The translations under genes and the position numbers were made by a program. A DNA stretch of 60,062 nucleotides from assembly GCA_005774545.1 (NCBI GenBank), contig VAUL01000016.1, positions 1 through 60,062 of the forward strand, written 5' to 3'. Of this stretch, positions 32,947 through 39,834 are shown piece by piece; position 1 is the stretch's first letter; each line of letters opens with the position of its first letter. The notes under the pieces were generated by a model that had not been told where the DNA came from, made no database searches, and worked only from the letters and a program-made list of their open reading frames with translations. The stretch is from Deltaproteobacteria bacterium (GTDB lineage Bacteria > Desulfobacterota > Desulfuromonadia > Desulfuromonadales > BM103).

Positions 32947-33243
32947 CTAAAACCTCTCCTGGATGCGCTGTATTCTATCGATTTCGGCCGCTATCAACGC
33001 ACCAGCGCGGACCAGGTCACTGATAGGGTCTTTCGGCTTCCACCAGCCTTGCGACCACGGCCACAATTTCAGAATTTGCGGGTGTGCCTCCCCTCCGAAC
33101 AGCGTTGCTTGGCCGCTCGACAAGTAGCAGGCGGCGGCATTTACGAGCTGGCCAGAGTTGTATTCATCATCATGTCCAGCCGAAAACCCCTCTTTATCGA
33201 TTTGCCGTTGCCGTTCAGCGGCGATCAGTTCTGCACCAGTCAT
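32947..33243 (-). CDS. cassette 6: phage-type hypothetical protein
   Basis: A 98-residue protein (MTGAELIAAERQRQIDKEGF ..., later DLVRAGALIAAEIDRIQRI). The N-terminal AERxRQxxxEGF ... DDEY pattern is common in unassigned phage proteins. The only cassette whose stop (TAG) lies some 25 bases inside the left core rather than at it. AGGAGATAGGCT precedes the ATG. Confidence 0.7.
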   Translation of the reverse strand: MTGAELIAAERQRQIDKEGFSAGHDDEYNSGQLVNAAACYLSSGQATLFGGEAHPQILKLWPWSQGWWKPKDPISDLVRAGALIAAEIDRIQRIQERF

Positions 33244-33289
33244 AGCCTATCTCCTGTTTGTAATAGCGCGTGATTGCGGTCGGCGTTCC

Positions 33290-33374
33290 GTACAACTAGC
33301 CGTTACGGCGGACGGGATAGACGTTCTTTCTTCGCCTCGATCTTTCCAGACCGCCGCAGAACTTAACGTTAGAG
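33290..33374 (+). repeat. attC-like site 6
   Basis: R'' GTACAAC (33290-33296), left arm GCGG-A-CGG (A at 33312), right arm CCG-CCGC (33351-33357), R' GTTAGAG (33368-33374). R'' departs from consensus but is the exact inverse of the equally odd left core GTTGTAC: a covariation that strongly supports cassette status. Shortest site (85 bp). Confidence 0.85.
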
Positions 33375-33851
33375 GGCAATGAACCGGCCTGCCAATTTGC
33401 ACCTCTTCAAGACCTCGGCATTCTGCTCGCCGTAAGCGATCAACACTGACGGCCCGCCAGAGTTGGCCCGCGCACGCCGGCCGCAGACGTGGTGAAAGTG
33501 CAGCCGCCCCTCAAGGAACAGGACCGCCGATGCTTTCGGCCAGACGTGCTCGAAGAACATCCGCGTTTCCGTCCGGGCAAAGACCAGCGCAATCGTATCA
33601 CCGTGATCCGCGCACCTGGCCAGCCAGATACCGGTTTGCTCACCGTATGGCGGATTGCACCACACCCTGCCGCGCCATGGCTTTTTCAGCCCGTTGTCCA
33701 GCACGGTGTAATGCTGCTCCGCTGTCGGCCATGGGCGGTCAATCGGCGAGCACGGGTCAAGATCGAACGGCCCCAGAGCCTCAAGGATCTCAGGCGGCGT
33801 CAGCCACTCGTCTTTCATCATTTTATGGCTCTGGTGTCCACCGATGCTCAT
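33369..33851 (-). CDS. cassette 7: phage Dam-type DNA N6-adenine methyltransferase
   Basis: A 160-residue protein of the phage Dam family: DEWLTPPEILEALGPFDLDPCSP at residues 14-36, and the catalytic NPPYG near residue 67, followed by TIALVFARTETRMFFEHVWP. It would methylate adenine in DNA, probably to protect phage DNA from restriction. It is compact but has the key motifs. The stop is the crossover TTA. GAGAGGCAAGGCA precedes the ATG. Confidence 0.88.
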   Translation of the reverse strand: MSIGGHQSHKMMKDEWLTPPEILEALGPFDLDPCSPIDRPWPTAEQHYTVLDNGLKKPWRGRVWCNPPYGEQTGIWLARCADHGDTIALVFARTETRMFFEHVWPKASAVLFLEGRLHFHHVCGRRARANSGGPSVLIAYGEQNAEVLKRCKLAGRFIAL

Positions 33852-33861
33852 TGCCTTGCCT

Positions 33862-33967
33862 CTCTAACTACACGCTACTGCTGACCGGATGGTGCTGCCT
33901 CGCTACTCGTTCAATTCTCTGCCGCTCAACGCCAGGTGATCCGGCAGCAGAGCTACGTCCGTTAGCC
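33862..33967 (+). repeat. attC-like site 7
   Basis: R'' CTCTAAC (33862-33868), left arm CTGCTG-A-CCGGAT with the A at 33884, right arm ATCCGG-CAGCAG (33939-33950), R' GTTAGCC (33961-33967). The arm sequence is unrelated to the other six, yet forms 12 pairs around the same unpaired A. R'' is the exact inverse of the left core GTTAGAG. Confidence 0.88.
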
Positions 33968-34161
33968 AGCCCAATGGACACACCCAAACTCTGGCCCCGT
34001 GGCGATCGCCTCATAGCTGCTTGCACCATCACTCCGATATTCGTCGTACGGCCCAGCGCCGCCTCGATCCCGGTCGACGCACCGCCGCCACCGGCGAAGT
34101 TATCGATCACCAGCTCCCCGAAGTTGAAACCAGACTGCGGATGGATGCGATAGACGCTCAA
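33962..34161 (-). pseudogene. hybrid: cytosine methyltransferase N-terminus joined to a foreign 3' end
   Basis: From a TTG at 34161 (GGGAGATCG upstream) the frame encodes the start of a phage C5-cytosine methyltransferase, including DNFAGGGGASTGIEAALGR, and then loses similarity. In another frame the sequence ends ...SYEAIATGPEFGCVHWAG followed by TAA, placed exactly at the crossover TTA (33962-33964) like the intact cassette genes. It appears to be a junction of two broken genes near 34045. The methyltransferase frame itself runs through attC 7 to a stop at 33868. No functional enzyme is expected. Confidence 0.6.
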
Positions 34162-34193
34162 ACGATCTCCCTTTCCGAACTGTTTCTATCCAG

Positions 34194-34448
34194 TGATTAC
34201 GCTTATTCACCATTTATTACGCTTATTACGCTTTTGATTACGTTTAAGTTATTAATAATATTGATGATTACGGTTATTACGGTAAATCCTTATATACGCG
34301 CGCGAGAACGTGTTGTGTATATAGCTGCATCACGATAACGTCTCGCGCGTATAATGCGCGCGCAAAAACCGTAATAATCGTAATAACAAAACAAAAACAG
34401 CAGCTTGCGGCGTAATCACAACCGTAATAAGCGTAATAAGCGTAATCA
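34194..34448. other. probable phage replication origin with 6 + 6 inverted iterons
   Basis: Six TKATTACG 8-mers read rightward (34194, 34214, 34223, 34235, 34265, 34274) and six inverse copies CGTAATMA read leftward (34370, 34379, 34411, 34423, 34432, 34441). Between them is an AT-rich block and an imperfect inverted repeat TATACGCGCGCGAGA (from 34293) / TCTCGCGCGTATA (34341-34353). It follows the primase-helicase gene and is the most AT-rich stretch of the window. Origin function is inferred from structure and position. Confidence 0.7.
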
Positions 34449-36848
34449 TTCCGCGAACTCCCCGGCCACCGAGAAGGCCCGATGGCACTCCGCCAGCCAT
34501 TGCTCCTGGCTGATTCCATCCTGCCTGGCGAACTCGCCGCCAGCCAAAAGATCGTCCGCAGGGATGACCATCTTGCGCGTGGTGCGATCCTCAAGCCCTG
34601 GAGAGACCCTCACCGGGAACGGCCCGACTCTCCACCCCGACTGCATCCGCAGCTCCGCCGTGAACTGCTTGCGGTTGCGCGGCGCCTTTTCGCAGGTGGC
34701 TGCGCAATACTTCTGGTAGGCCGAGAACAGGTTCGCAATTGTGCACGGGCAGAACGGCAGCTTCTGGATCTCGCCGAGATACCACTCCCGCAAAAACGAG
34801 CTGACGCTATCGAGGCTGGCCTCTATCAACTGCAGCTTGGCCTTCGTGCGCAGCGGCTTTGTGTAGATATCGAATCCAGACAGATCGATCGTCTTCAGAT
34901 AATGGTGCAGCGCCGCGACGCCGCCATTATCCAACTCGGCCCGCACGGCGCTGTAGAACTCGGCAGGGAGCTTGTCCGGCGTATGGATGACCATGTAGCG
35001 CCGGTCGTCGTGCTCCAGGACCAGCGGCGTCGACTCGTTCGACAGGAACACCAGGTTGACATGGTTGCGCTCATCGTGCGCCGCCACGTTTTTCGGGTTG
35101 ATCCTGATCCACTCGCCGGTGACGAACGACTTGAGCTTGTTCTTGACGTGGAACAGCTCGGTGCGCGCTACCACCTCATCGGCGATCAGGAACAGCTTGC
35201 GCGAGGCCCAGTCGTTGAACTTGTCCTCGATGGCCGCCTGGTCGACGATCCGGCCGTACTCCCCGTAGATCGCCATGATCGACTCGAAGAACAGGTTCTT
35301 GCCGGTCCCCTGCGGCCCATGAAAAACCAGGGCGGTCTGCATCTTGGATCCAGGATGCTGGATCGGGAACGCCAGCCACTTGAGCACCCACTCAAACACC
35401 TCGTCGGACTCGACCTCGTTGCTACACAGATGTCGTAGCGTGGCCAGGAGGTTGCTACAGTCACCGGCCACCGGCTCAGTCGGCCAGCCACCGTAGAGAT
35501 TGCAGACGATCCGCTTATCCGTCCCGGCCGGGTCAAACCCAACTTCATCGAGACGCACCACCGTCTTGTGCGCCCGCATATCGCGCCACCCATGTTCCGG
35601 CAGGATGTCGAGCACGTCGGCTTTCGGCACCAGGCAATGTTCCTGCCTGTCGAACATCGTCCCCTTGCCGCCGTACACCATGCAGAACCGATCGAGCGCC
35701 TCATCCATCGTCAGCATCGACTTGAGGGCAGGGCGCTTTCCCCCCTCCCCACAGGGCGTAACCTGGGCGGCTTCCAGAGCAGGGCGGCACCAGCCGAGGT
35801 CGGCGACCTTGCCGGCGATCTGCGCCCCGACGATCCGCAGCCCTTCGGCGACGTGCAGATCGTTGAAATCGGTGTCGCCCTTGCAGTCCTTCGGACGCTC
35901 GGCCCTGAATTGCGGCACCAGCCACGCCCCGCCAACCGCCAGCGCCGCCGCCTCGGCACACGACACCCCGGCATTCTGCTTGCGGTGCGGCTTGCCGCAA
36001 TGGCTGCAATCGGCAGTGGCCACGGCCGTGAACTGATCGCACGCCACGCATGACTGCACCGCGTCATCGTCGGCGCAGATCAGGATTTGGCACCGCGGGT
36101 ATCTCTTGCGCAGAGCCTTGCATCCGGACAGCAGGTTGTTCGCGCTCCACACCACGGCCACCGGATGGCCGGTCGCCTCATGCAACGTGGCACCAGTGGC
36201 ATAGCCTTCCGTCACCAGAAGCAGATCGCGCGGATGATCGCCGATCAGGTGCCAGGTGCCTGACATCCCAAGCCCAGCCGGGAAGAATTCTTTGTTCCGC
36301 CCGATTTTGGCGATGCGCTCATGGCCAGGCGGCAGGATGACCTGCAGGCCGCGGATCGCATCCGCTCCATCGCGCATCGGGATGACGACCTCGCCACGCT
36401 CACCGAAGCGCACCCCATGGGCCCCGACCTGCTTGGCGGTAAGGTAGGAGCTGCTGCCGGTGGCCGCGAGTTTCCCCCAGGCGTCCTTGGCGCGCGCAGC
36501 CGCCCGATCGTGCTGCCTGATGCGCTCGGCTTCGGCCTTCTTGCGCGCGGCCTGTTGCTGGGCGGCGATGGCCTTGCGCTGGTCGTCGCTCAACCGCTCA
36601 CTCTGCTGGCGAGACAGCACCACCTTCTGCTTGCCGTTGTCGCTCCCGGTGTAGATGCCGTAGGCCCCGACAATATACGGGTCGCTGCCGATGGTGATGG
36701 ATGACAGCCAATACCATCCGCGCTTTTCCCGCTGATCGTCCCTGGTCAGGCAACGACGCACCCGATCAGAGCCGACCTCGAGGCCCGAGACGATCAGCCC
36801 GTGATCAGTCAACTGCCTGAGCACGTCATCGTAGTTGGCGTAACTCAT
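34446..36848 (-). CDS. phage primase-helicase replication protein (TOPRIM + SF3-type)
   Basis: An 800-residue replication protein. The N-terminal part (to about 120) may bind DNA; residues 200-260 are a TOPRIM-like region (LLLVTEGYATGATLHEATGH ... CQILICADDD); a Cys/His cluster at about 265-290 (CVACDQ ... CSHCGKPH) may bind zinc; residues 490-640 are a helicase with Walker A VFHGPQGTGKNLFFES and LFLIADEVV (Walker B). It probably starts and drives phage replication at the adjacent iteron region. Its stop overlaps the last iteron. Confidence 0.88.
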   Translation of the reverse strand: MSYANYDDVLRQLTDHGLIVSGLEVGSDRVRRCLTRDDQREKRGWYWLSSITIGSDPYIVGAYGIYTGSDNGKQKVVLSRQQSERLSDDQRKAIAAQQQAARKKAEAERIRQHDRAAARAKDAWGKLAATGSSSYLTAKQVGAHGVRFGERGEVVIPMRDGADAIRGLQVILPPGHERIAKIGRNKEFFPAGLGMSGTWHLIGDHPRDLLLVTEGYATGATLHEATGHPVAVVWSANNLLSGCKALRKRYPRCQILICADDDAVQSCVACDQFTAVATADCSHCGKPHRKQNAGVSCAEAAALAVGGAWLVPQFRAERPKDCKGDTDFNDLHVAEGLRIVGAQIAGKVADLGWCRPALEAAQVTPCGEGGKRPALKSMLTMDEALDRFCMVYGGKGTMFDRQEHCLVPKADVLDILPEHGWRDMRAHKTVVRLDEVGFDPAGTDKRIVCNLYGGWPTEPVAGDCSNLLATLRHLCSNEVESDEVFEWVLKWLAFPIQHPGSKMQTALVFHGPQGTGKNLFFESIMAIYGEYGRIVDQAAIEDKFNDWASRKLFLIADEVVARTELFHVKNKLKSFVTGEWIRINPKNVAAHDERNHVNLVFLSNESTPLVLEHDDRRYMVIHTPDKLPAEFYSAVRAELDNGGVAALHHYLKTIDLSGFDIYTKPLRTKAKLQLIEASLDSVSSFLREWYLGEIQKLPFCPCTIANLFSAYQKYCAATCEKAPRNRKQFTAELRMQSGWRVGPFPVRVSPGLEDRTTRKMVIPADDLLAGGEFARQDGISQEQWLAECHRAFSVAGEFAE

Positions 36849-37147
36849 GCGTCCCGCTCTTCGTTGAGGATTTGCTGGACGGTGCAGCCAGGGAAGGCTC
36901 GCTTGGTAGCGAGGATATGATCGACCTGGTCTTGATGACAGTGACGCATCCGTGCAATCTCAGGTGCGACGAACAGAGGCAGCCCCATGGCGGCAGCCTC
37001 GTCGATAACCGCCTGCGGAGCAATCTCTGCGGTGCAGACCATGATGTCCCGGCCCGTCTTGGTCTGCCTGATGACAACGGCGTAATCAGACTGCGTTGGA
37101 ACCGCCTCTTCCACCGGCTCGACTTGGTACCTCTCGAATAGACTCAT
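36845..37147 (-). CDS. phage hypothetical protein
   Basis: A 100-residue protein (MSLFERYQVEPVEEAVPTQS ..., EIARMRHCHQDQVDHILATK). No recognised domain. The ATG at 37147 overlaps the upstream stop and the gene overlaps the primase-helicase start by 4 bases, so it is translationally coupled to it and may assist replication. Confidence 0.65.
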   Translation of the reverse strand: MSLFERYQVEPVEEAVPTQSDYAVVIRQTKTGRDIMVCTAEIAPQAVIDEAAAMGLPLFVAPEIARMRHCHQDQVDHILATKRAFPGCTVQQILNEERDA

Positions 37148-37575
37148 ACGCGCAACCCGCCCATCGCTGCGGCAGGATTCCGGCTGGCCAGGCGGCGCTG
37201 CATCCTGGTCACCGTGTCCGCGCTGCATCCGATCCGCTCAGCGATCTCGGCCGCCGGATACCGGCAGGCCAGCAGGTGGATCAGCACCGCCGCCTGGGCG
37301 TGCGTCAGCGAACTGTGATCGATCGGTGTCCCGGTGCGGTCGATGAACCACCGCCCACAGGCGCACTTCACCCGCCGGCCATCTCTAAAGCTGGTCATCT
37401 GCGCCACACTGAACTCGCTCCGGCCGCATGCAGGGCAAATCATTCGTCCCGACTTGAACGCCTGCAACAGCCAATGCCGCGCCGCCGCTTCGTCGACCAG
37501 CTCCGGCCGCAGCTCAATCCCGTCAACCACTCCCGAACTCGATCCCATGCCATCACCCACCTGCTGAATTTGCAT
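37144..37575 (-). CDS. zinc-ribbon/helix-turn-helix protein
   Basis: A 143-residue protein. Residues 45-80 have CPACGRSEFSVAQM ... CACGRWFIDRTGTPIDHS, a zinc ribbon like that of IS1595-group proteins; residues 85-125 (THAQAAVLIHLLACRYPAAE, IAERIGCSADTVTRMQRRL) are a helix-turn-helix. No transposase catalytic domain follows. It is probably a phage regulator or origin-binding factor. Start choice (ATG 37575, or 9 codons on) is uncertain. Confidence 0.6.
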   Translation of the reverse strand: MQIQQVGDGMGSSSGVVDGIELRPELVDEAAARHWLLQAFKSGRMICPACGRSEFSVAQMTSFRDGRRVKCACGRWFIDRTGTPIDHSSLTHAQAAVLIHLLACRYPAAEIAERIGCSADTVTRMQRRLASRNPAAAMGGLRV

Positions 37576-37663
37576 TGTTGCAAGGTCAAACCGAAAATCA
37601 TATGGACTTATTGACTGCGCGCTTGCCCGCCCGTATGCCTCTGCCCTCCGGAAGGACCCGCCA

Positions 37664-38362
37664 TCATAAACGGCCTTGGTAGTAGGCCAACTCATGCTCG
37701 AACACACGCTCAAGGTCTGCTTCAATCTTCGCCGCAACCGCTGACGATACCCCGGCGGTCTCAAACATCGAAGCAATGGAGATCGACGCCTTATGCTCAA
37801 TGGGATACCGACCCTTTCCACGGCGAACGAAGATCCCAACATGACCAGACTTGACCTGCACCATGAACGCCCTGCGGAGCAAGGTGCTGTGAGTTTGCAC
37901 GACCTGGACAGAGACTCCCTGGAAGTGACGAAGACCACGCCCCTTTACACTCTTTAGCCCGCTGCCGTCTTTCATGTTCTTCCTGGTAGTAATCATCTGG
38001 CCAGCCTGCTGCCTGGCCCCAAAGTAGGAAAGGGAAACGGACGCTCCACCAACTGTCAACTCACCGCGCATGTCCCACATCTTTGCGAGTAAGGTATTTA
38101 TTCTTTTGCGCAATACCTGCTCTGGGACGTTGTAGTGCTTGCGGATCTCCTCGACGATCACCGCCTTGGCAGATTTGGTGACCTTGTTGATTGTGCTTCG
38201 AGCTGCACGCTTGACTATCTTGATATCATCATCAACGGCTTCCGCCAAAGCCTTCTCAAACCCGACAAATCGGAAAGAGATAATGGCCGACGTGTCCTGC
38301 CGATCTTCAAACCCTATTGGATGATAGCTTCCGTGCCCACCACCCCTTTCTCTCCGGCTCAT
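37664..38362 (-). CDS. minor tail protein Z-like
   Basis: A 232-residue protein. The stretch RAARSTINKVTKSAKAVIVE ... HYNVPEQVLRKRINTLLAKM, then ELTVGGASVSLSYFGARQ, is the pattern of prophage minor tail protein Z, which acts in tail completion in lambda. It is out of place: lambda has Z between FII and U, but here it lies in the early region. GAGGATGAAACG precedes the ATG. The 3' end is followed by 88 bases with no gene. Confidence 0.7.
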   Translation of the reverse strand: MSRRERGGGHGSYHPIGFEDRQDTSAIISFRFVGFEKALAEAVDDDIKIVKRAARSTINKVTKSAKAVIVEEIRKHYNVPEQVLRKRINTLLAKMWDMRGELTVGGASVSLSYFGARQQAGQMITTRKNMKDGSGLKSVKGRGLRHFQGVSVQVVQTHSTLLRRAFMVQVKSGHVGIFVRRGKGRYPIEHKASISIASMFETAGVSSAVAAKIEADLERVFEHELAYYQGRL

Positions 38363-38586
38363 CGTTTCATCCTCATTTCTGGCCGCCGTGCAGCCAGGGG
38401 GGAGCGGGGGAATCGCCCTGGAGAAAAACCGGTCTCGATGCGCATATCTTCGCGGTAATCGGCGCAAGGAATCATCTCTGCGCCACGCGACCAGTAAAGC
38501 CCGGTATGCCAGTAGCGCAGGTCACGAGCCGCGCACCGGTCACGGTCGCGGCAGGTCGCGCACTCGACAATCAGCCGCTCACCCAT
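38359..38586 (-). CDS. small Cys-containing phage protein
   Basis: A 75-residue protein MGERLIVECATCRDRDRCAA..., with four Cys in the first 45 residues and a basic C-terminus. Its start overlaps the upstream frame by 8 bases and its stop overlaps the gpZ-like start (ATGA), which supports it as real. Possibly zinc-binding; not recognised. Confidence 0.55.
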   Translation of the reverse strand: MGERLIVECATCRDRDRCAARDLRYWHTGLYWSRGAEMIPCADYREDMRIETGFSPGRFPRSPLAARRPEMRMKR

Positions 38587-38764
38587 ACGCCGCAGCCTCA
38601 TCGATCGATAGCGCGCTGATCACCACAACATCCGACTCCGGATCGATCTCGACGTAATCGATGCCGACCAGAGAGATCGGGTTCGTGTCGAGCTGCACAT
38701 CCAGATCCCCGCCGTTCTGTTTGATCAGGTCGCACAGCCTGACAATCAGTTCCGATGCCTTCAT
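38579..38764 (-). CDS. small phage protein
   Basis: A 61-residue acidic protein MKASELIVRLCDLIKQNGGD..., with LDTNPISLVGIDYVEIDPESDVVVI. Short proteins with this KASELIxxLxxLIxxxGD opening recur in phages and are unassigned. GGGAGGATCAATC precedes the ATG. Confidence 0.65.
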   Translation of the reverse strand: MKASELIVRLCDLIKQNGGDLDVQLDTNPISLVGIDYVEIDPESDVVVISALSIDEAAAYG

Positions 38765-38862
38765 GATTGATCCTCCCCCGGACAATCCGCGCAGCCGAGC
38801 CCACACGGGCCGTCGCACCGCTTCTCCCTGGTCACCGGGCAGATAAAACACTTGCGGCCCAT
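38761..38862 (-). CDS. 33-residue Cys-rich micro-protein
   Basis: ATG-started frame MGRKCFICPVTREKRCDGPC... with six cysteines in 23 residues (C5, C8, C16, C20, C24, C27), a plausible zinc knuckle. The start shares one base with the upstream stop (TGATG) and the stop overlaps the next ATG by 4 bases. The two overlaps and the cysteine pattern argue for a real gene. Confidence 0.5.
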   Translation of the reverse strand: MGRKCFICPVTREKRCDGPCGLGCADCPGEDQS

Positions 38863-39404
38863 CACTTGGCCACCTGGTCCAAATAGAACAGCACCTGGTT
38901 GCGAACATCACGGCGCTCCTTGCGCGCCGCCTCGGCGATCCGATTCAGCATCGCCTCCTCACCGGCAAAAAGCCACGTCACCGGATCAGCATGTCCTGCC
39001 TCAGCAAGCGGCACAGCAACCGGCGCACATTCGGCCACAGGAGGCTTTTCAGCAACCGCCCTGCCCCTTGCCTTGCCCGTGCGCCCCTCGTCCTTCAGCG
39101 CCGCCGCATAGCACCGGCCACACAGTCCCCGGCCAGGGAGCGGAATCACCCGCCGGCACTCCTTGCACTCGGCCACCTTGTGCTTCACCTTTGTCACCAT
39201 CTTCCTCCTCGCCTGGAATGGCGTCGGCTTTTTCGCCGGCTGCTCGATCTCGCCAGCGAACCGCGCACAACCCTTGCAGCGCTCAGGAGTCGCCGCCTGA
39301 TGCTGCTGGCAAGAAACCGGCGACAGCCGCATGTTGTAACGCTGGCAATCGACCGCATGCTCGCTCAGCCAGGCCTCGCGTTCAGAATGATCGACAGACG
39401 GCAT
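38862..39404 (-). CDS. zinc-finger phage protein with two Cys4 clusters
   Basis: A 180-residue basic protein. The first cluster is HAVDCQRYN ... SCQQHQAATPERCKGCARF, the second CKECRRVIPLPGRGLCGRC at about residues 77-95. The C-terminal part is helical (NRIAEAARKERRDVRNQVLFY). Probably a nucleic-acid-binding early protein; not recognised. The ATG at 39404 is chosen since upstream codons match no family. Confidence 0.55.
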   Translation of the reverse strand: MPSVDHSEREAWLSEHAVDCQRYNMRLSPVSCQQHQAATPERCKGCARFAGEIEQPAKKPTPFQARRKMVTKVKHKVAECKECRRVIPLPGRGLCGRCYAAALKDEGRTGKARGRAVAEKPPVAECAPVAVPLAEAGHADPVTWLFAGEEAMLNRIAEAARKERRDVRNQVLFYLDQVAK

Positions 39405-39406
39405 GC

Positions 39407-39562
39407 TCACAGGCGCTGCTCCCACCCGGCCAGATGCCGCTTGACCTTCTCCTCGGTCATCTTTCCATCGGCGTCGATTGCCTGGACCGTCAACACCAAC
39501 AAAGCGGCCGTCATCAAAATGGCCGCGATCGCCGCGAAGATGTTCTGTGCATGCTTGCTCAT
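39407..39562 (-). CDS. small membrane protein
   Basis: A 51-residue protein MSKHAQNIFAAIAAILMTAA... with one transmembrane helix (about residues 8-26) and an amphipathic C-terminus. AGGAGCTGGCC precedes the ATG. The function is unknown; it might be a superinfection-exclusion-type early membrane protein, but nothing shows it directly. Confidence 0.55.
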   Translation of the reverse strand: MSKHAQNIFAAIAAILMTAALLVLTVQAIDADGKMTEEKVKRHLAGWEQRL

Positions 39563-39627
39563 GGCCAGCTCCTGTAAAAAAGTCCCGCGCCGGTAGGAGG
39601 GAGAATTCCGGCGCGGGCAAAAGCCGC

Positions 39628-39834
39628 TCAACGGCGGCCGGTCTGACTCTTCATGCCACCCTGCGCACGCGATTTCGCCCGCCGCCGCACCTCGCGGTTG
39701 TGCTCCAAAATCGCCTCGTGGCTCGCCGCGCGCAGCTGTCGCGCCTGCTCCATCAGCAACGGCTCGGCCAGCACGTCGAGACGGCGCTCAATCGCCTCGA
39801 GCCGCTCGAGGATGAGCAGTTCCGTGGCCGTCAC
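39628..39834 (-). CDS. small helical phage protein
   Basis: A 68-residue protein, MTATELLILERLEAIERRLD at the start, helical with an Arg-rich end (NREVRRRAKSRAQGG). GTG start at 39834 overlapping the stop of the CII-like gene (GTGA), so it is probably coupled to it. Unassigned. Confidence 0.5.
   Translation of the reverse strand: MTATELLILERLEAIERRLDVLAEPLLMEQARQLRAASHEAILEHNREVRRRAKSRAQGGMKSQTGRR

Larger units (their letters stand above)
31113..33967. mobile_element. array of seven integron-like gene cassettes (attC sites, no integrase)
   Basis: Eight G^TT crossover points (after 31113, 31434, 31757, 32073, 32627, 32921, 33368 and 33961) divide the segment into cassettes of 321, 323, 316, 554, 294, 447 and 593 bp, each with one minus-strand gene and one attC-like site at its right end. 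Flanking boxes of the same cassette are perfect 7-bp inverted repeats in six of seven. The inner arms are paired with a single unpaired A in every site. No IntI-type integrase gene is in the window, which makes this a CALIN-type array. Site identity is by structure seen by eye, not by covariance search. Confidence 0.85.

Noticed and set aside
31333-33967. Intergenic elements as simple transcription terminators
   Set aside because: They lack U-runs, share a conserved unpaired A with core boxes, and flank each gene with matching cores, none of which a terminator needs.
37144-37575. Insertion-sequence transposase of the IS1595 type
   Set aside because: Only the zinc ribbon and a helix-turn-helix are present; no catalytic DDE domain and no terminal inverted repeats are seen.
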